A stretch of DNA of 64,000 nucleotides from Fictibacillus nanhaiensis (GTDB lineage: Bacteria; Bacillota; Bacilli; Bacillales; Fictibacillaceae): assembly GCF_019801215.1 (NCBI RefSeq), contig NZ_JAHVJO010000001.1:992001-1056000 (forward strand), written 5' to 3'. Of the stretch, positions 47,455 to 55,179 are shown piece by piece. The notes beneath the pieces are model-generated. The model was not told where the DNA came from. It worked only from the letters and a program-made list of their open reading frames with translations, and did not search any database. Both the position numbers and the translations under genes were made by a program. Position 1 is the stretch's first letter. Each line of letters begins with the position of its first letter.

Positions 47455-48012
47455 TTATACTTCCATGATTTCTTTTTCTTTACTTGCACTTACAGAGTCT
47501 ACTTCAGAAGTGTACTTGTCCGTAAGTTTCTGAACGTCATCATTATAACGACGAAGTTCATCTTCCGTAATCTCAGCTTCTTTTTCAAGTTTCTTCAAGT
47601 CATCATTTGCATCTCGGCGAATGTTACGAAGAGCTACTTTTGCTTCTTCGCCAAACTTTTTAACTAGTTTCACTAACTCTTTTCTTCTTTCTTCAGTTAG
47701 CGGAGGAATAGCTATTCTAATAACTTGACCGTCATTGGATGGTGTCAATCCAAGGTCAGACTTTAAGATTGCTTTTTCAATATCACCCATAGCCGTTTTA
47801 TCATAAGGCTGAATCACTAAAAGTCTTGCTTCAGGGATGGTAACACCTGCTAATTGATTAATAGGTGTTGGTGTACCATAATAATCAACCTGTACTCTGT
47901 CTAGTAAAGAAGGATTTGCTCTTCCTGCACGTAGAGTGGAAAATTCACGTCTTAAAGAACCAATTGCTTTTTGCATTTTTTCTTCCGCTTGTGTTAAAAC
48001 TTGCTTTGCCAT
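47455..48012 (-). CDS. frr: Ribosome recycling factor
   Basis: RRF works with EF-G to split post-termination ribosomes. The 185-residue protein contains [20 protein letters not shown] and the C-terminal [20 protein letters not shown], both conserved. It starts one base after the pyrH stop, so translation of the two is probably coupled. A terminator follows. Confidence 0.97.
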   Translation of the reverse strand: MAKQVLTQAEEKMQKAIGSLRREFSTLRAGRANPSLLDRVQVDYYGTPTPINQLAGVTIPEARLLVIQPYDKTAMGDIEKAILKSDLGLTPSNDGQVIRIAIPPLTEERRKELVKLVKKFGEEAKVALRNIRRDANDDLKKLEKEAEITEDELRRYNDDVQKLTDKYTSEVDSVSASKEKEIMEV

Positions 48013-48738
48013 TTAGTTTTTCCCCCTTATGACTGTTCCAATTTTTTCACCGGCGACTGCGCGCTTAATGTTTCCTTCTTCCATGATGGAGAAAACAATT
48101 AAAGGTATGTCATTATCCATACATAGAGAGGATGCCGTTGTATCCATGACAGCTAATCCGTCTTTTAATAAATCTAGATAAGATAATGTGTTATATTTCA
48201 CAGCATTTTCATCAAGCTTCGGGTCTGCTGAGTATACGCCATCTACATTATTTTTCGCCATTAAGATTACTTCTGCTTCTATTTCAGCGGCTCTTAATGC
48301 GGCTGTCGTGTCAGTAGAGAAATACGGATTCCCTGTTCCCGCCGCGAAAATGACAACGCGTTTTTTTTCAAGGTGACGAATGGCTTTTCTTCTGATATAA
48401 GGCTCTGCAACCTGACGCATTTCTATAGATGTTTGTACTCTTGTTTGAACCCCGATATTTTCAAGACTGTCTTGTAGAGCTAATGAATTCATGACAGTAG
48501 CAAGCATGCCCATATAATCTGCTGATGCACGATCCATGCCCATCTCACTGCCTGTTTTGCCGCGCCAAAGGTTTCCACCGCCTACAACTACGGCAACTTC
48601 TACATCCAATTCGACAATTTCCTTCACTTGCTCAGCGATTGATTGAACGATCTTCGCATCTATACCGGAAGTTTGTTCACCTGCTAAAGCTTCTCCACTT
48701 AATTTCAAGACGACTCTTTTATACTTTGAAGTTGTCAT
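48013..48738 (-). CDS. pyrH: UMP kinase
   Basis: PyrH phosphorylates UMP to UDP in pyrimidine nucleotide synthesis. It belongs to the amino-acid kinase family, with [12 protein letters not shown] at the start, [11 protein letters not shown] and [22 protein letters not shown] 48738 is chosen because GGAGGG lies 5 bases upstream, whereas the frame opening at 48753 is a GTG. It precedes frr as in most bacteria. Confidence 0.97.
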   Translation of the reverse strand: MTTSKYKRVVLKLSGEALAGEQTSGIDAKIVQSIAEQVKEIVELDVEVAVVVGGGNLWRGKTGSEMGMDRASADYMGMLATVMNSLALQDSLENIGVQTRVQTSIEMRQVAEPYIRRKAIRHLEKKRVVIFAAGTGNPYFSTDTTAALRAAEIEAEVILMAKNNVDGVYSADPKLDENAVKYNTLSYLDLLKDGLAVMDTTASSLCMDNDIPLIVFSIMEEGNIKRAVAGEKIGTVIRGKN

Positions 48739-48811
48739 TTGTCCCTCCATCACCTAAAAAAATATATTTAATTAAGACTGTAATTTCGTGTTTTTTGTTG
48801 CTTTTGAAAGT

Positions 48812-48946
48812 GTTGATTTCCGTTTCAGGTGCTCGCATTTTCGCGGGGCATGCGGTGAGCCACATGCCGCTTTGCACCTTAAAGTGTCTCACCTGACCGC
48901 TCGAGTTTTATTTTCGAGGAGTCTCGCACCTTGTACTTCAATCAAC
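48812..48946 (+). repeat. Dispersed intergenic repeat, short copy
   Basis: The 135-base element, inverted relative to the copy at 13830-14122, shares both ends and the central GCGGGGC.TGCGGTGAGCC block. It can fold with an outer stem GGTGC/GCACC (48828-48832 with 48926-48930), GGTGAG/CTCACC, GGCATG/CATGCC and CTCGA/TCGAG. It is more GC-rich than the DNA around it. The gene-free stretch 48739-49075 otherwise contains the pyrH Shine-Dalgarno and the tsf terminator. The strand given is arbitrary. Confidence 0.7.
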
Positions 48947-49030
48947 CATTCAGTGAAGTCTTTAAAGTAATGATTAAAAGCAACATCTTTTTAAAAAGAT
49001 AAATCCTTAATTATCCAAAGTTATTTCTGT

Positions 49031-49064
49031 AAAAAAAGAGGAACACAACGTGCTCCCCTCTTTT
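49031..49064 (-). terminator. Intrinsic terminator after tsf
   Basis: The minus strand reads AAAGAGGGGAGCAC-GTT-GTGTTCCTCTTT followed by TTTT. The stem has a small bulge. It ends the rpsB-tsf unit and lies next to the repeat. Confidence 0.75.
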
Positions 49065-49075
49065 ACTGCTGGTGC

Positions 49076-49954
49076 TTACTTTTTCACTTGAGACATAACT
49101 TCTTCAGCGAAGTTGTCTTCACGCTTTTCAAGACCTTCTCCAACTTCAAATCGAACGAAGGCTTTAACAGTAGCACCTTTAGAAGCTACATATTTCCCAA
49201 CTTTTTGGTCTGGATCTTTAATGAAAGATTGATCGTTTAAGCAAATATCTTCAAAGTACTTGCCAAGGCGCCCTTCAACCATTTTAGCTACGATATTCTC
49301 AGGCTTGCCTTCATTAAGTGCTTGCTCAGTTAATACTTTACGCTCACGTGACACTTCTTCTTCACTTACTTCATCACGAGAAATGTATTTAGGATTTACA
49401 GCTGCAACGTGCATGGATACATCCTTAGCAACGTTCTCATCCGTTGTTCCTTCAACAACTGAAAGTACTCCGATTCGTCCGCCCATGTGCATGTAAGCAC
49501 CGAAAGCAGCGTTTTCGTCTTTTTTCAGAATTTCAAAACGACGAAGTGTCAGTTTTTCACCAATTTTAGCAATTGCTGTGTTGATGAAGTCATTAACAGT
49601 CGTACCATTGAATTCTGAAGCAAGTGCAGCTTCAACTGATGCTGGTTCAGAAACTAATAAGAAATTACCAAGTTCAGCAATTAGGTTTTTGAAGTTTTCG
49701 TTTTTTGCAACGAAATCTGTTTCAGAGTTCACTTCAAGAATAACTGCCTTGTTACCGTCTACGATTACAGAAGTTAATCCTTCTGCAGCGATACGGTCAG
49801 CTTTCTTTTCTGCTTTAGCGATTCCTTTTTCACGAAGATAATCGATCGCTTGCTCCATGTTTCCGTCTGTTTCTGTAAGTGCTTTTTTGCAATCCATCAT
49901 TCCTGCGCCAGTCTTTTCACGCAATTCTTTAACCATTTGAGCTGTAATAGCCAT
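49076..49954 (-). CDS. tsf: Elongation factor Ts
   Basis: EF-Ts is the guanine nucleotide exchange factor for EF-Tu. The 292-residue protein has the N-terminal UBA-like domain [19 protein letters not shown], the core motif [16 protein letters not shown], and a coiled-coil/dimerisation region. It follows rpsB with a 96-base gap containing a terminator-like attenuator, the usual two-gene arrangement. Confidence 0.97.
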   Translation of the reverse strand: MAITAQMVKELREKTGAGMMDCKKALTETDGNMEQAIDYLREKGIAKAEKKADRIAAEGLTSVIVDGNKAVILEVNSETDFVAKNENFKNLIAELGNFLLVSEPASVEAALASEFNGTTVNDFINTAIAKIGEKLTLRRFEILKKDENAAFGAYMHMGGRIGVLSVVEGTTDENVAKDVSMHVAAVNPKYISRDEVSEEEVSRERKVLTEQALNEGKPENIVAKMVEGRLGKYFEDICLNDQSFIKDPDQKVGKYVASKGATVKAFVRFEVGEGLEKREDNFAEEVMSQVKK

Positions 49955-49990
49955 AGTTTTTGCCTCCTTGTGTGATATGTAATGTTTTCC

Positions 49991-50031
49991 ATAAAAAAGG
50001 GTGATAAAGGGTCATCCCCTCTACCACCCTT
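49991..50031 (-). terminator. Terminator/attenuator between rpsB and tsf
   Basis: An outer 7-bp stem AAGGGTG/CACCCTT (50025-50031 with 49997-50003) holds an inner GAGGGG/CCCTTT stem. It is followed by TTTTTT on the minus strand. It probably reduces tsf transcription relative to rpsB. Confidence 0.7.
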
Positions 50032-50050
50032 GAGCATTCCATTCAATTAA

Positions 50051-50782
50051 TTAAGCAGTTGTTTCTTCTTCAGCCGTTTCAGAAGATACTTCTTCTTCAG
50101 CGCCTTGGTTAGCTTCGATGATAGCATCAGCCATTTTACCTGTAAGAAGCTTTACTGCACGGATAGCATCGTCGTTACCAGGGATAACGTGATCTACTTC
50201 ATCCGGGTCACAGTTAGTATCAACAATAGCAATGATCGGAATGTTTAATTTACGTGCTTCAGCAATCGCGATACGCTCTTTACGAGGGTCAACAACGAAT
50301 AATGCATCAGGAAGCTTGTTCATGTCTTTAATTCCGCCTAGGAACTTTTCAAGACGCTCCATTTCCTTTTTAAGAAGGATTACTTCTTTCTTAGGAAGAA
50401 CATCAAAAGTACCGTCTTCTTGCATTTTTTCAAGATCCTTCAAACGGTTGATACGCTTGCGAATTGTACCGAAGTTTGTTAATGTTCCACCTAACCAGCG
50501 TTGGTTGATGTAGTACATGTCAGAACGTTCAGCTTCTTCCTTAACAGAATCTTGAGCTTGTTTTTTAGTACCTACGAAAAGAATCTTTCCGCCGTCTGCT
50601 GCGATGTTACGCATAACATTGTAGCATTCTTCAACTTTCTTTACCGTCTTTTGAAGATCGATAATGTAAATGCCGTTTCTTTCTGTGAAAATGTAACGAG
50701 ACATTTTCGGGTTCCAACGGCGAGTCTGATGACCAAAGTGTACACCAGCTTCTAACAATTGTTTCATTGAAATTACTGCCAT
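50051..50782 (-). CDS. rpsB: 30S ribosomal protein S2
   Basis: S2 binds late to the 30S subunit near the S1/anti-Shine-Dalgarno region. The protein starts [20 protein letters not shown] and includes [14 protein letters not shown] and [19 protein letters not shown]. The C-terminal tail is acidic and rich in Glu and Ala. ATG 50782 is supported by AGGAGGTG. The frame opens three codons earlier at a GTG. It has its own promoter and a structured leader after the flagellar operon. Confidence 0.98.
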   Translation of the reverse strand: MAVISMKQLLEAGVHFGHQTRRWNPKMSRYIFTERNGIYIIDLQKTVKKVEECYNVMRNIAADGGKILFVGTKKQAQDSVKEEAERSDMYYINQRWLGGTLTNFGTIRKRINRLKDLEKMQEDGTFDVLPKKEVILLKKEMERLEKFLGGIKDMNKLPDALFVVDPRKERIAIAEARKLNIPIIAIVDTNCDPDEVDHVIPGNDDAIRAVKLLTGKMADAIIEANQGAEEEVSSETAEEETTA

Positions 50783-50825
50783 GATAGGCACCTCCTAGGT
50801 TTTTTCCTCCGTTTGTTTCAACTTC

Positions 50826-50861
50826 GAGTAATAACTACATGTATGCAGCACCACATTACTC
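50826..50861 (-). promoter_or_regulatory. Stem-loop in the rpsB leader
   Basis: A 7-bp stem GAGTAAT/ATTACTC closes a structured loop with an inner CTGCAT/ATGTAG pairing, between promoter and start codon of rpsB. Autoregulation by S2 is known in other bacteria. A role here is inferred. Confidence 0.4.
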
Positions 50862-50896
50862 AAATCCGCAAACGTGTGTGATTAACACCGAGAAAT

Positions 50897-50926
50897 AATA
50901 TAACATATTTCAATCCGTTTCTGCAA
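50897..50926 (-). promoter_or_regulatory. Sigma A promoter of rpsB-tsf (extended -10)
   Basis: On the minus strand TTGCAG (50921-50926), an 18-base spacer ending in TGT, and TATATT (50897-50902) form an extended -10 promoter. It lies just after the swrB-like stop. Confidence 0.6.
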
Positions 50927-50940
50927 GTCCTTTTAACGAG

Positions 50941-51369
50941 TTAACCGTAAAACTTTAGAAGAAGTTCTATTTCGCCTTTTCCTCGATTCAGCATTTTAGC
51001 AATTTCTGTTGCATCATACCCTTTTTTCGCTAAAAGAAGAACTTCATTTGTTTTCTGTTCAGGATACACTTCTTTATCTTCTAATGAAATAGATTCGTCT
51101 ATAGGAAGATCCGCTTCCGAGGTAAAAGACTGATTCGTACTATTCGTTTGCATTCGTTTATTTTCATCATATAGCTGGATCATTAATTGCTGTAAACGTT
51201 CATTCTCTTCTCTCATCTCCTGAGAGAAAAGTTCCATGAGCTCTTCCAATGTCTCAAGTGAAAATTCTTGATCTATTGTATTGATTTTTTCGTTTTTTTT
51301 CCAGAGTACGACAATGAAATAAAGACTTACTACATGTAACAATACACTGATGAAAATAAAACCATTCAC
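50941..51369 (-). CDS. swrB: SwrB/YlxL-like flagellar operon membrane protein
   Basis: This 142-residue protein has one N-terminal membrane helix (about residues 3-22), then an acidic coiled-coil segment (about 30-75). Its C-terminal region, LAKKGYDATEIAKMLNRGKG, resembles a small helix-turn-helix. It occupies the swrB (ylxL) position at the end of the fla/che operon. B. subtilis SwrB promotes activation of flagellar type III export and swarming. Sequence conservation in this family is low, so the name rests on position and topology. The start is GTG with AGGTGA upstream. Confidence 0.72.
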   Translation of the reverse strand: MNGFIFISVLLHVVSLYFIVVLWKKNEKINTIDQEFSLETLEELMELFSQEMREENERLQQLMIQLYDENKRMQTNSTNQSFTSEADLPIDESISLEDKEVYPEQKTNEVLLLAKKGYDATEIAKMLNRGKGEIELLLKFYG

Positions 51370-51408
51370 TGCGTTTCACCTATCCCTATCTGCATACATT
51401 CTGTTCTT

Positions 51409-52770
51409 TTATAAGGAATGAATGACGATTTCCTTCTCTTCCATAAAAACTTTTGCTGTTTGAAAAACGGATTGAACTTTTCGCTTATATTTACCAATAC
51501 TAATTTCTACGTTCGGATGCAGTGTTTCTTTGACAATGATGTGTGACCTATCCTCTTGCATGACAAGGTTATTTTTCTTATTTTCACATTCTTTGAGCTC
51601 TGCGAACGTTTTAGAGATTGTATTTTCAATCTTCGTTATCGTTCCTTGATCGACACGGTTTGAAGCAGTTGCTTGTTTTAGCATTGCATCCTTAAGCTGT
51701 TGGAGTTTACTTAAACCGTTCTCTAACTCCGCTATTTTCCGCTCAGCCTCTGCAATTCCTTTTTGATCAGCTTCATATGCATTCATATATAAAAACGTTT
51801 TAGAATACGTTTCATTTCCGATTTCGTTAGCTTTTATTAAATGGCCAGCCGCACATGAACCGCCAGCTATGTTCCCTTTTCCGCTTAAACAAATAATGTT
51901 TTTACCTGCTTCGCATGTGCTGTGCAGTATGGTTTGAGCAACTTCAATACTTTCTCCTGCAACAACGTTCCCTTGATTAATATAAAGACTCGTGAAGTTC
52001 CCTCCACACCGGATCGATCCTTTGCCTTGACCAAGAACTCCACCGCTAATGACGATGTTACCCGGTGTTGCAATATCAGCAGCCTCAACTAATCCTTCTA
52101 TTCGTATATCGCCTTGTGCATTAATTTTGAAGCCAGATGGTACATTCCCAGTAACATGAACGTTGCCAACAAAATCGATATGCCCTGTCTTTAAAGACAG
52201 ATCACCTTCGACTTTGTATACAGGATAAACGTGTACGCAGTTTGTTCTAAAACTGACTTCTCCGTTTGCTGCAGCGTAAACACCAAAATCTTTTGGATTA
52301 AAGACCGTGTTGTCTCCATTTTTAATCAAGAGTTCTTTTCCTTTTTTTGCAGGAAGAGCAGTTCCATATACACTGATACCTTCAATTCCTTGAGTTGCCG
52401 ATTTTTTTCGTGCAAGGAGCTGCCCTATGGAAACAGTCGGGATGGTAAAGAGACGTTTAAAATCTATCTTCTCATCACCTTCAATATTTCTGGCAGATTC
52501 CACCCCAACAACAGGTATTAATTCAGCAGGTTCTCCGTCCACAGGCAATTTTCCATAAGCAAATTCAACAGGAAATTTGATTTCTTCCAACTGTTGAACA
52601 ATTTGATACAGAATTTCATTTTTAACACCATGTTGGATTTTTTTTGAAGCGATCCAGCTCGAAAGAACTTCAAACGTTAACTCTTCTTTATTAAAATCAC
52701 GATCCTTTTGATGAAATAAAAGAGCAATCGTATCTTTTTCTTTCGTTTTAATGGTAAACCAACGGTCCAT
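51409..52770 (-). CDS. FapA-family protein (DUF342)
   Basis: This 453-residue DUF342/FapA protein has an N-terminal domain up to about residue 85. A central region (about 90-330) contains repeated G-rich strands such as VEGDLSLKTGHIDFVGNVHV and GDIRIEGLVEAADIATPGNI, as in a right-handed beta helix. A coiled coil (about 335-410) precedes a short C-terminal domain. No catalytic motif is seen and it is likely cytoplasmic. FapA-like proteins elsewhere bind response regulators or affect cell envelope or motility. B. subtilis has no gene between sigD and swrB. AAGGGG precedes the ATG. Confidence 0.85.
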   Translation of the reverse strand: MDRWFTIKTKEKDTIALLFHQKDRDFNKEELTFEVLSSWIASKKIQHGVKNEILYQIVQQLEEIKFPVEFAYGKLPVDGEPAELIPVVGVESARNIEGDEKIDFKRLFTIPTVSIGQLLARKKSATQGIEGISVYGTALPAKKGKELLIKNGDNTVFNPKDFGVYAAANGEVSFRTNCVHVYPVYKVEGDLSLKTGHIDFVGNVHVTGNVPSGFKINAQGDIRIEGLVEAADIATPGNIVISGGVLGQGKGSIRCGGNFTSLYINQGNVVAGESIEVAQTILHSTCEAGKNIICLSGKGNIAGGSCAAGHLIKANEIGNETYSKTFLYMNAYEADQKGIAEAERKIAELENGLSKLQQLKDAMLKQATASNRVDQGTITKIENTISKTFAELKECENKKNNLVMQEDRSHIIVKETLHPNVEISIGKYKRKVQSVFQTAKVFMEEKEIVIHSL

Positions 52771-52782
52771 ATCTCATACCCC

Positions 52783-53547
52783 TTACATATAACGTTGCAG
52801 AACCTGTCTAATTCTGAAAAGTGCTTTTGAATGTATCTGAGATATTCTTGATGTGGATAAACCAAGTACTTGTCCGATTTCAGTAAGAGTTAATTCCTCA
52901 AAATAGAATAAACTTACAACAAGCTGTTCTTTTTCTGTTAGTTCTTTAATCACTAAAGCTAGTTCACCATGTAGTTCTTCCTGAAGCAAACTATTTTCAG
53001 GAGTAATCGCTTTCTTGTCTTCGATTGTATAGCTGACTTTTTCTCTGCTCTCTGTTTCTTTATTCTCTTCATCAATTGACAGTACATTTGCTAAAAAGCT
53101 TTCTGACATAACGGTCGTTACTTCATTTTCAGAAAACCCAATTTCTTCTGCTACCTCTTTTGCACTGACAGATCGCAAGTTTTCCTGTTCTAGCTTTTCA
53201 ATTGCCGCTTCTACTTTTTTCGTTTTTTCCCTAAGGCTGCGCGGAAGCCAGTCTTCTCTTCGAAGTCCATCAAGAATTGCCCCCCGAATACGGAACGAAG
53301 CGTATGTATCAAACTTCAAGTCTCTCTCTGGTTCGAATTTCTTAAGTGCATCATACAGGCCTAGCATTCCAAGCGACCGGAGCTCATCTTTATTGACGCT
53401 TTTTGGCAGTCCGACCGATATACGTTGTACATGGTAGTTAACAAGAGGCAAATAAGCCCGCAGCAGTTCATCACCTGCTTCTCGATCACGACTAGTGTTC
53501 CATTTTTCCCAGCAAGATTGTTCTTCTACTAAAGATGGCTCCGTCAT
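52783..53547 (-). CDS. sigD: Flagellar sigma factor SigD (FliA family)
   Basis: SigD directs transcription of flagellin, motor, chemotaxis-receptor and autolysin genes. The 254-residue protein has region 2 (AGDELLRAYLPLVNYHVQ, then FDTYASFRIRGAILDGLR), region 3, and the region 4 helix-turn-helix LTEIGQVLGLSTSRISQIHS. ATG 53547 has GAGGAGG upstream and gives the same length as B. subtilis SigD. Its late place in the operon matters in B. subtilis, where SigD level depends on distance from the operon promoter. Confidence 0.97.
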   Translation of the reverse strand: MTEPSLVEEQSCWEKWNTSRDREAGDELLRAYLPLVNYHVQRISVGLPKSVNKDELRSLGMLGLYDALKKFEPERDLKFDTYASFRIRGAILDGLRREDWLPRSLREKTKKVEAAIEKLEQENLRSVSAKEVAEEIGFSENEVTTVMSESFLANVLSIDEENKETESREKVSYTIEDKKAITPENSLLQEELHGELALVIKELTEKEQLVVSLFYFEELTLTEIGQVLGLSTSRISQIHSKALFRIRQVLQRYM

Positions 53548-53582
53548 GGTAATCCTCCTCATTTATTTTCCCGTTATCCGGT

Positions 53583-54071
53583 CTATATCACTTTAGTTCC
53601 TGCATTCACTGTTTTAATCGTTAATCGAGTACTTTCCGGATCGAATTCAATTGTTCTTCCACTTGATCCACCAACATCACTCGTAATGATAGGGACATTT
53701 AATTGATTTAGTTGATGCTTAACACTTTCTACATTCCTAGGTCCGATTCTCATCATTTCGCTTCCTGAGGTAAACTGAAACATTTGAGCTCCACCAGCAA
53801 TTTTTGCTTTTAAGTTTTTGGCGATTGCTCCCTTTTTTATAAGCATGTCATACAATGCCTCGATTGCGGTATCCGCGTATTTACCTATATTCATGGAAGC
53901 TGACTTTATTAAAGATGAATCCGGAAGCATAACGTGTGCCATTCCCGCTATTTTTTTTCTGTCATCGAATATGATTACTCCTACGCATGAACCAAGACCT
54001 GTTGTTCTTATTGTGTCAGGAGGGGTTACAAGATCAATATCTGCGATCCCCACTTTTACGATTTCGCTCAT
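53583..54071 (-). CDS. cheD: Chemoreceptor glutamine deamidase CheD
   Basis: CheD deamidates receptor glutamines and binds CheC. The catalytic triad expected from Thermotoga CheD is present as Thr23, Cys29 (GLGSCVGV) and His46 (GMAHVMLP). KIAGGAQMF and IGPRNVESVKHQL follow. Its start overlaps the cheC stop by four bases, consistent with the working CheC-CheD complex. Confidence 0.96.
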   Translation of the reverse strand: MSEIVKVGIADIDLVTPPDTIRTTGLGSCVGVIIFDDRKKIAGMAHVMLPDSSLIKSASMNIGKYADTAIEALYDMLIKKGAIAKNLKAKIAGGAQMFQFTSGSEMMRIGPRNVESVKHQLNQLNVPIITSDVGGSSGRTIEFDPESTRLTIKTVNAGTKVI

Positions 54072-54697
54072 CCCATCGGAACTCCTAGTGCATTAAAAAT
54101 TTTTGAAAATGACTCTGGGTCAGGCAATAAGAAAAAGTGTCCCTTCACTTCGTCATGTTTTTTCATGTCTGTAAAAGCAGTATCGATTACTATGGCATAG
54201 TCGCTTACGGTAGATATTTCGAACAGCCCAAAGCTTAAAATCGCACCAGCCATATCGATGCTTGTAGCTGGAACAGAAGGCTGTAAATTAAGTCCTGTAA
54301 AATCAGAAAAAGAGGTAAGATAAGAACCTGACAAAATGTTACCGACTTCTTGAAGAGCTGATAGAGCCATCTCAGAGTATTCGCCTTCCGCCAACTGTAC
54401 GGTTTGTCCTCCAAGCAAGTCTCCTAAAAGATGTTCAGCTTGCTCAATCGGAAGCATAAAAAACATACATCCTGGTGCATCACCAACAATTCGCAAAAAA
54501 ACCGATGCTACTATATTTTCTGAGCCTCCAACCATTTCCGTTATTTCTTCAAATGAAATGATTTTTACAGATGGAACTTTCATATCCACTGCTTTGTTTA
54601 GCATTGTGGAAAGAGCAGTCGCAGCATGTCCCGCTCCAATGTTACCAATCTCACGTAATATATCGAGATGAATAGGTGTTATCTTCGTAAAATCCAT
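54068..54697 (-). CDS. cheC: CheY-P phosphatase CheC
   Basis: CheC dephosphorylates CheY-P and its activity is raised by CheD. The 209-residue protein has the two pseudo-symmetric phosphatase motifs of the CheC/CheX/FliY family: LREIGNIGAGHAATALS near the N-terminus and LQEVGNILSGSYLTS near residue 115. Both contain the essential Glu and Asn. It is separated from cheW by one base. Confidence 0.95.
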   Translation of the reverse strand: MDFTKITPIHLDILREIGNIGAGHAATALSTMLNKAVDMKVPSVKIISFEEITEMVGGSENIVASVFLRIVGDAPGCMFFMLPIEQAEHLLGDLLGGQTVQLAEGEYSEMALSALQEVGNILSGSYLTSFSDFTGLNLQPSVPATSIDMAGAILSFGLFEISTVSDYAIVIDTAFTDMKKHDEVKGHFFLLPDPESFSKIFNALGVPMG

Positions 54698-54698
54698 C

Positions 54699-55163
54699 TT
54701 ACTTGCTGCTTTCTAATGGATTCAATACTCCAAGCTTTTCAGGATTAAGAACTTTTTCGAGATCAAGCAGTACAAGAAGTCTTTTATCAATTTTAGCGAC
54801 ACCCTTGATGTATTCTGCATCAACTCCTCCAACAACTTCTGGAGGGGGTTCAATCGCTGCTGTATCAATATCTATTACATCATTTGCAGAGTCAACAATC
54901 AGGCCTACTTCGATTGTGCCAACTGATACAATAATGATTCGTGTTGTATCCGTATAATCACTTTCTTCAATATCGAATCGCGACCTAAGATCTATGATAG
55001 GCGTTACGACTCCTCTTAAATTAATAACACCTTTTACAAATTGGATTGTTCTTGGAATCCTTGTAATATGCTGCATTCTTTCAATTGATTTTACATCCTC
55101 GACAGGTATCGCGTATTCTTCATCTTTTAATTGAAAAATAATAATTTTTTGTTCGTTTGACAT
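54699..55163 (-). CDS. cheW: Chemotaxis coupling protein CheW
   Basis: CheW links CheA to receptors. The single CheW domain shows FQLKDEEYAIPVEDVKSIER, KGVINLRGVVTPIIDLR and a VDSANDVIDID region. ATG 55163 (MSNEQKII), preceded by GAAGGTGG, gives 154 residues. The frame opens further upstream at 55196 inside the end of cheA, but without a better ribosome-binding site. Confidence 0.95.
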   Translation of the reverse strand: MSNEQKIIIFQLKDEEYAIPVEDVKSIERMQHITRIPRTIQFVKGVINLRGVVTPIIDLRSRFDIEESDYTDTTRIIIVSVGTIEVGLIVDSANDVIDIDTAAIEPPPEVVGGVDAEYIKGVAKIDKRLLVLLDLEKVLNPEKLGVLNPLESSK

Positions 55164-55179
55164 CCTAACGACCACCTTC

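Noticed and set aside
48525-48896. Plus-strand frame running from pyrH into the repeat
   Set aside because: It is antisense to pyrH, has no ribosome-binding site and ends within the repeat. It looks like a chance frame.
50941-52770. Horizontally acquired insertion at the end of the che operon
   Set aside because: The FapA and SwrB-like genes have the same base composition, codon style and tight spacing as their neighbours, and no integrase, repeats or transposase is present.
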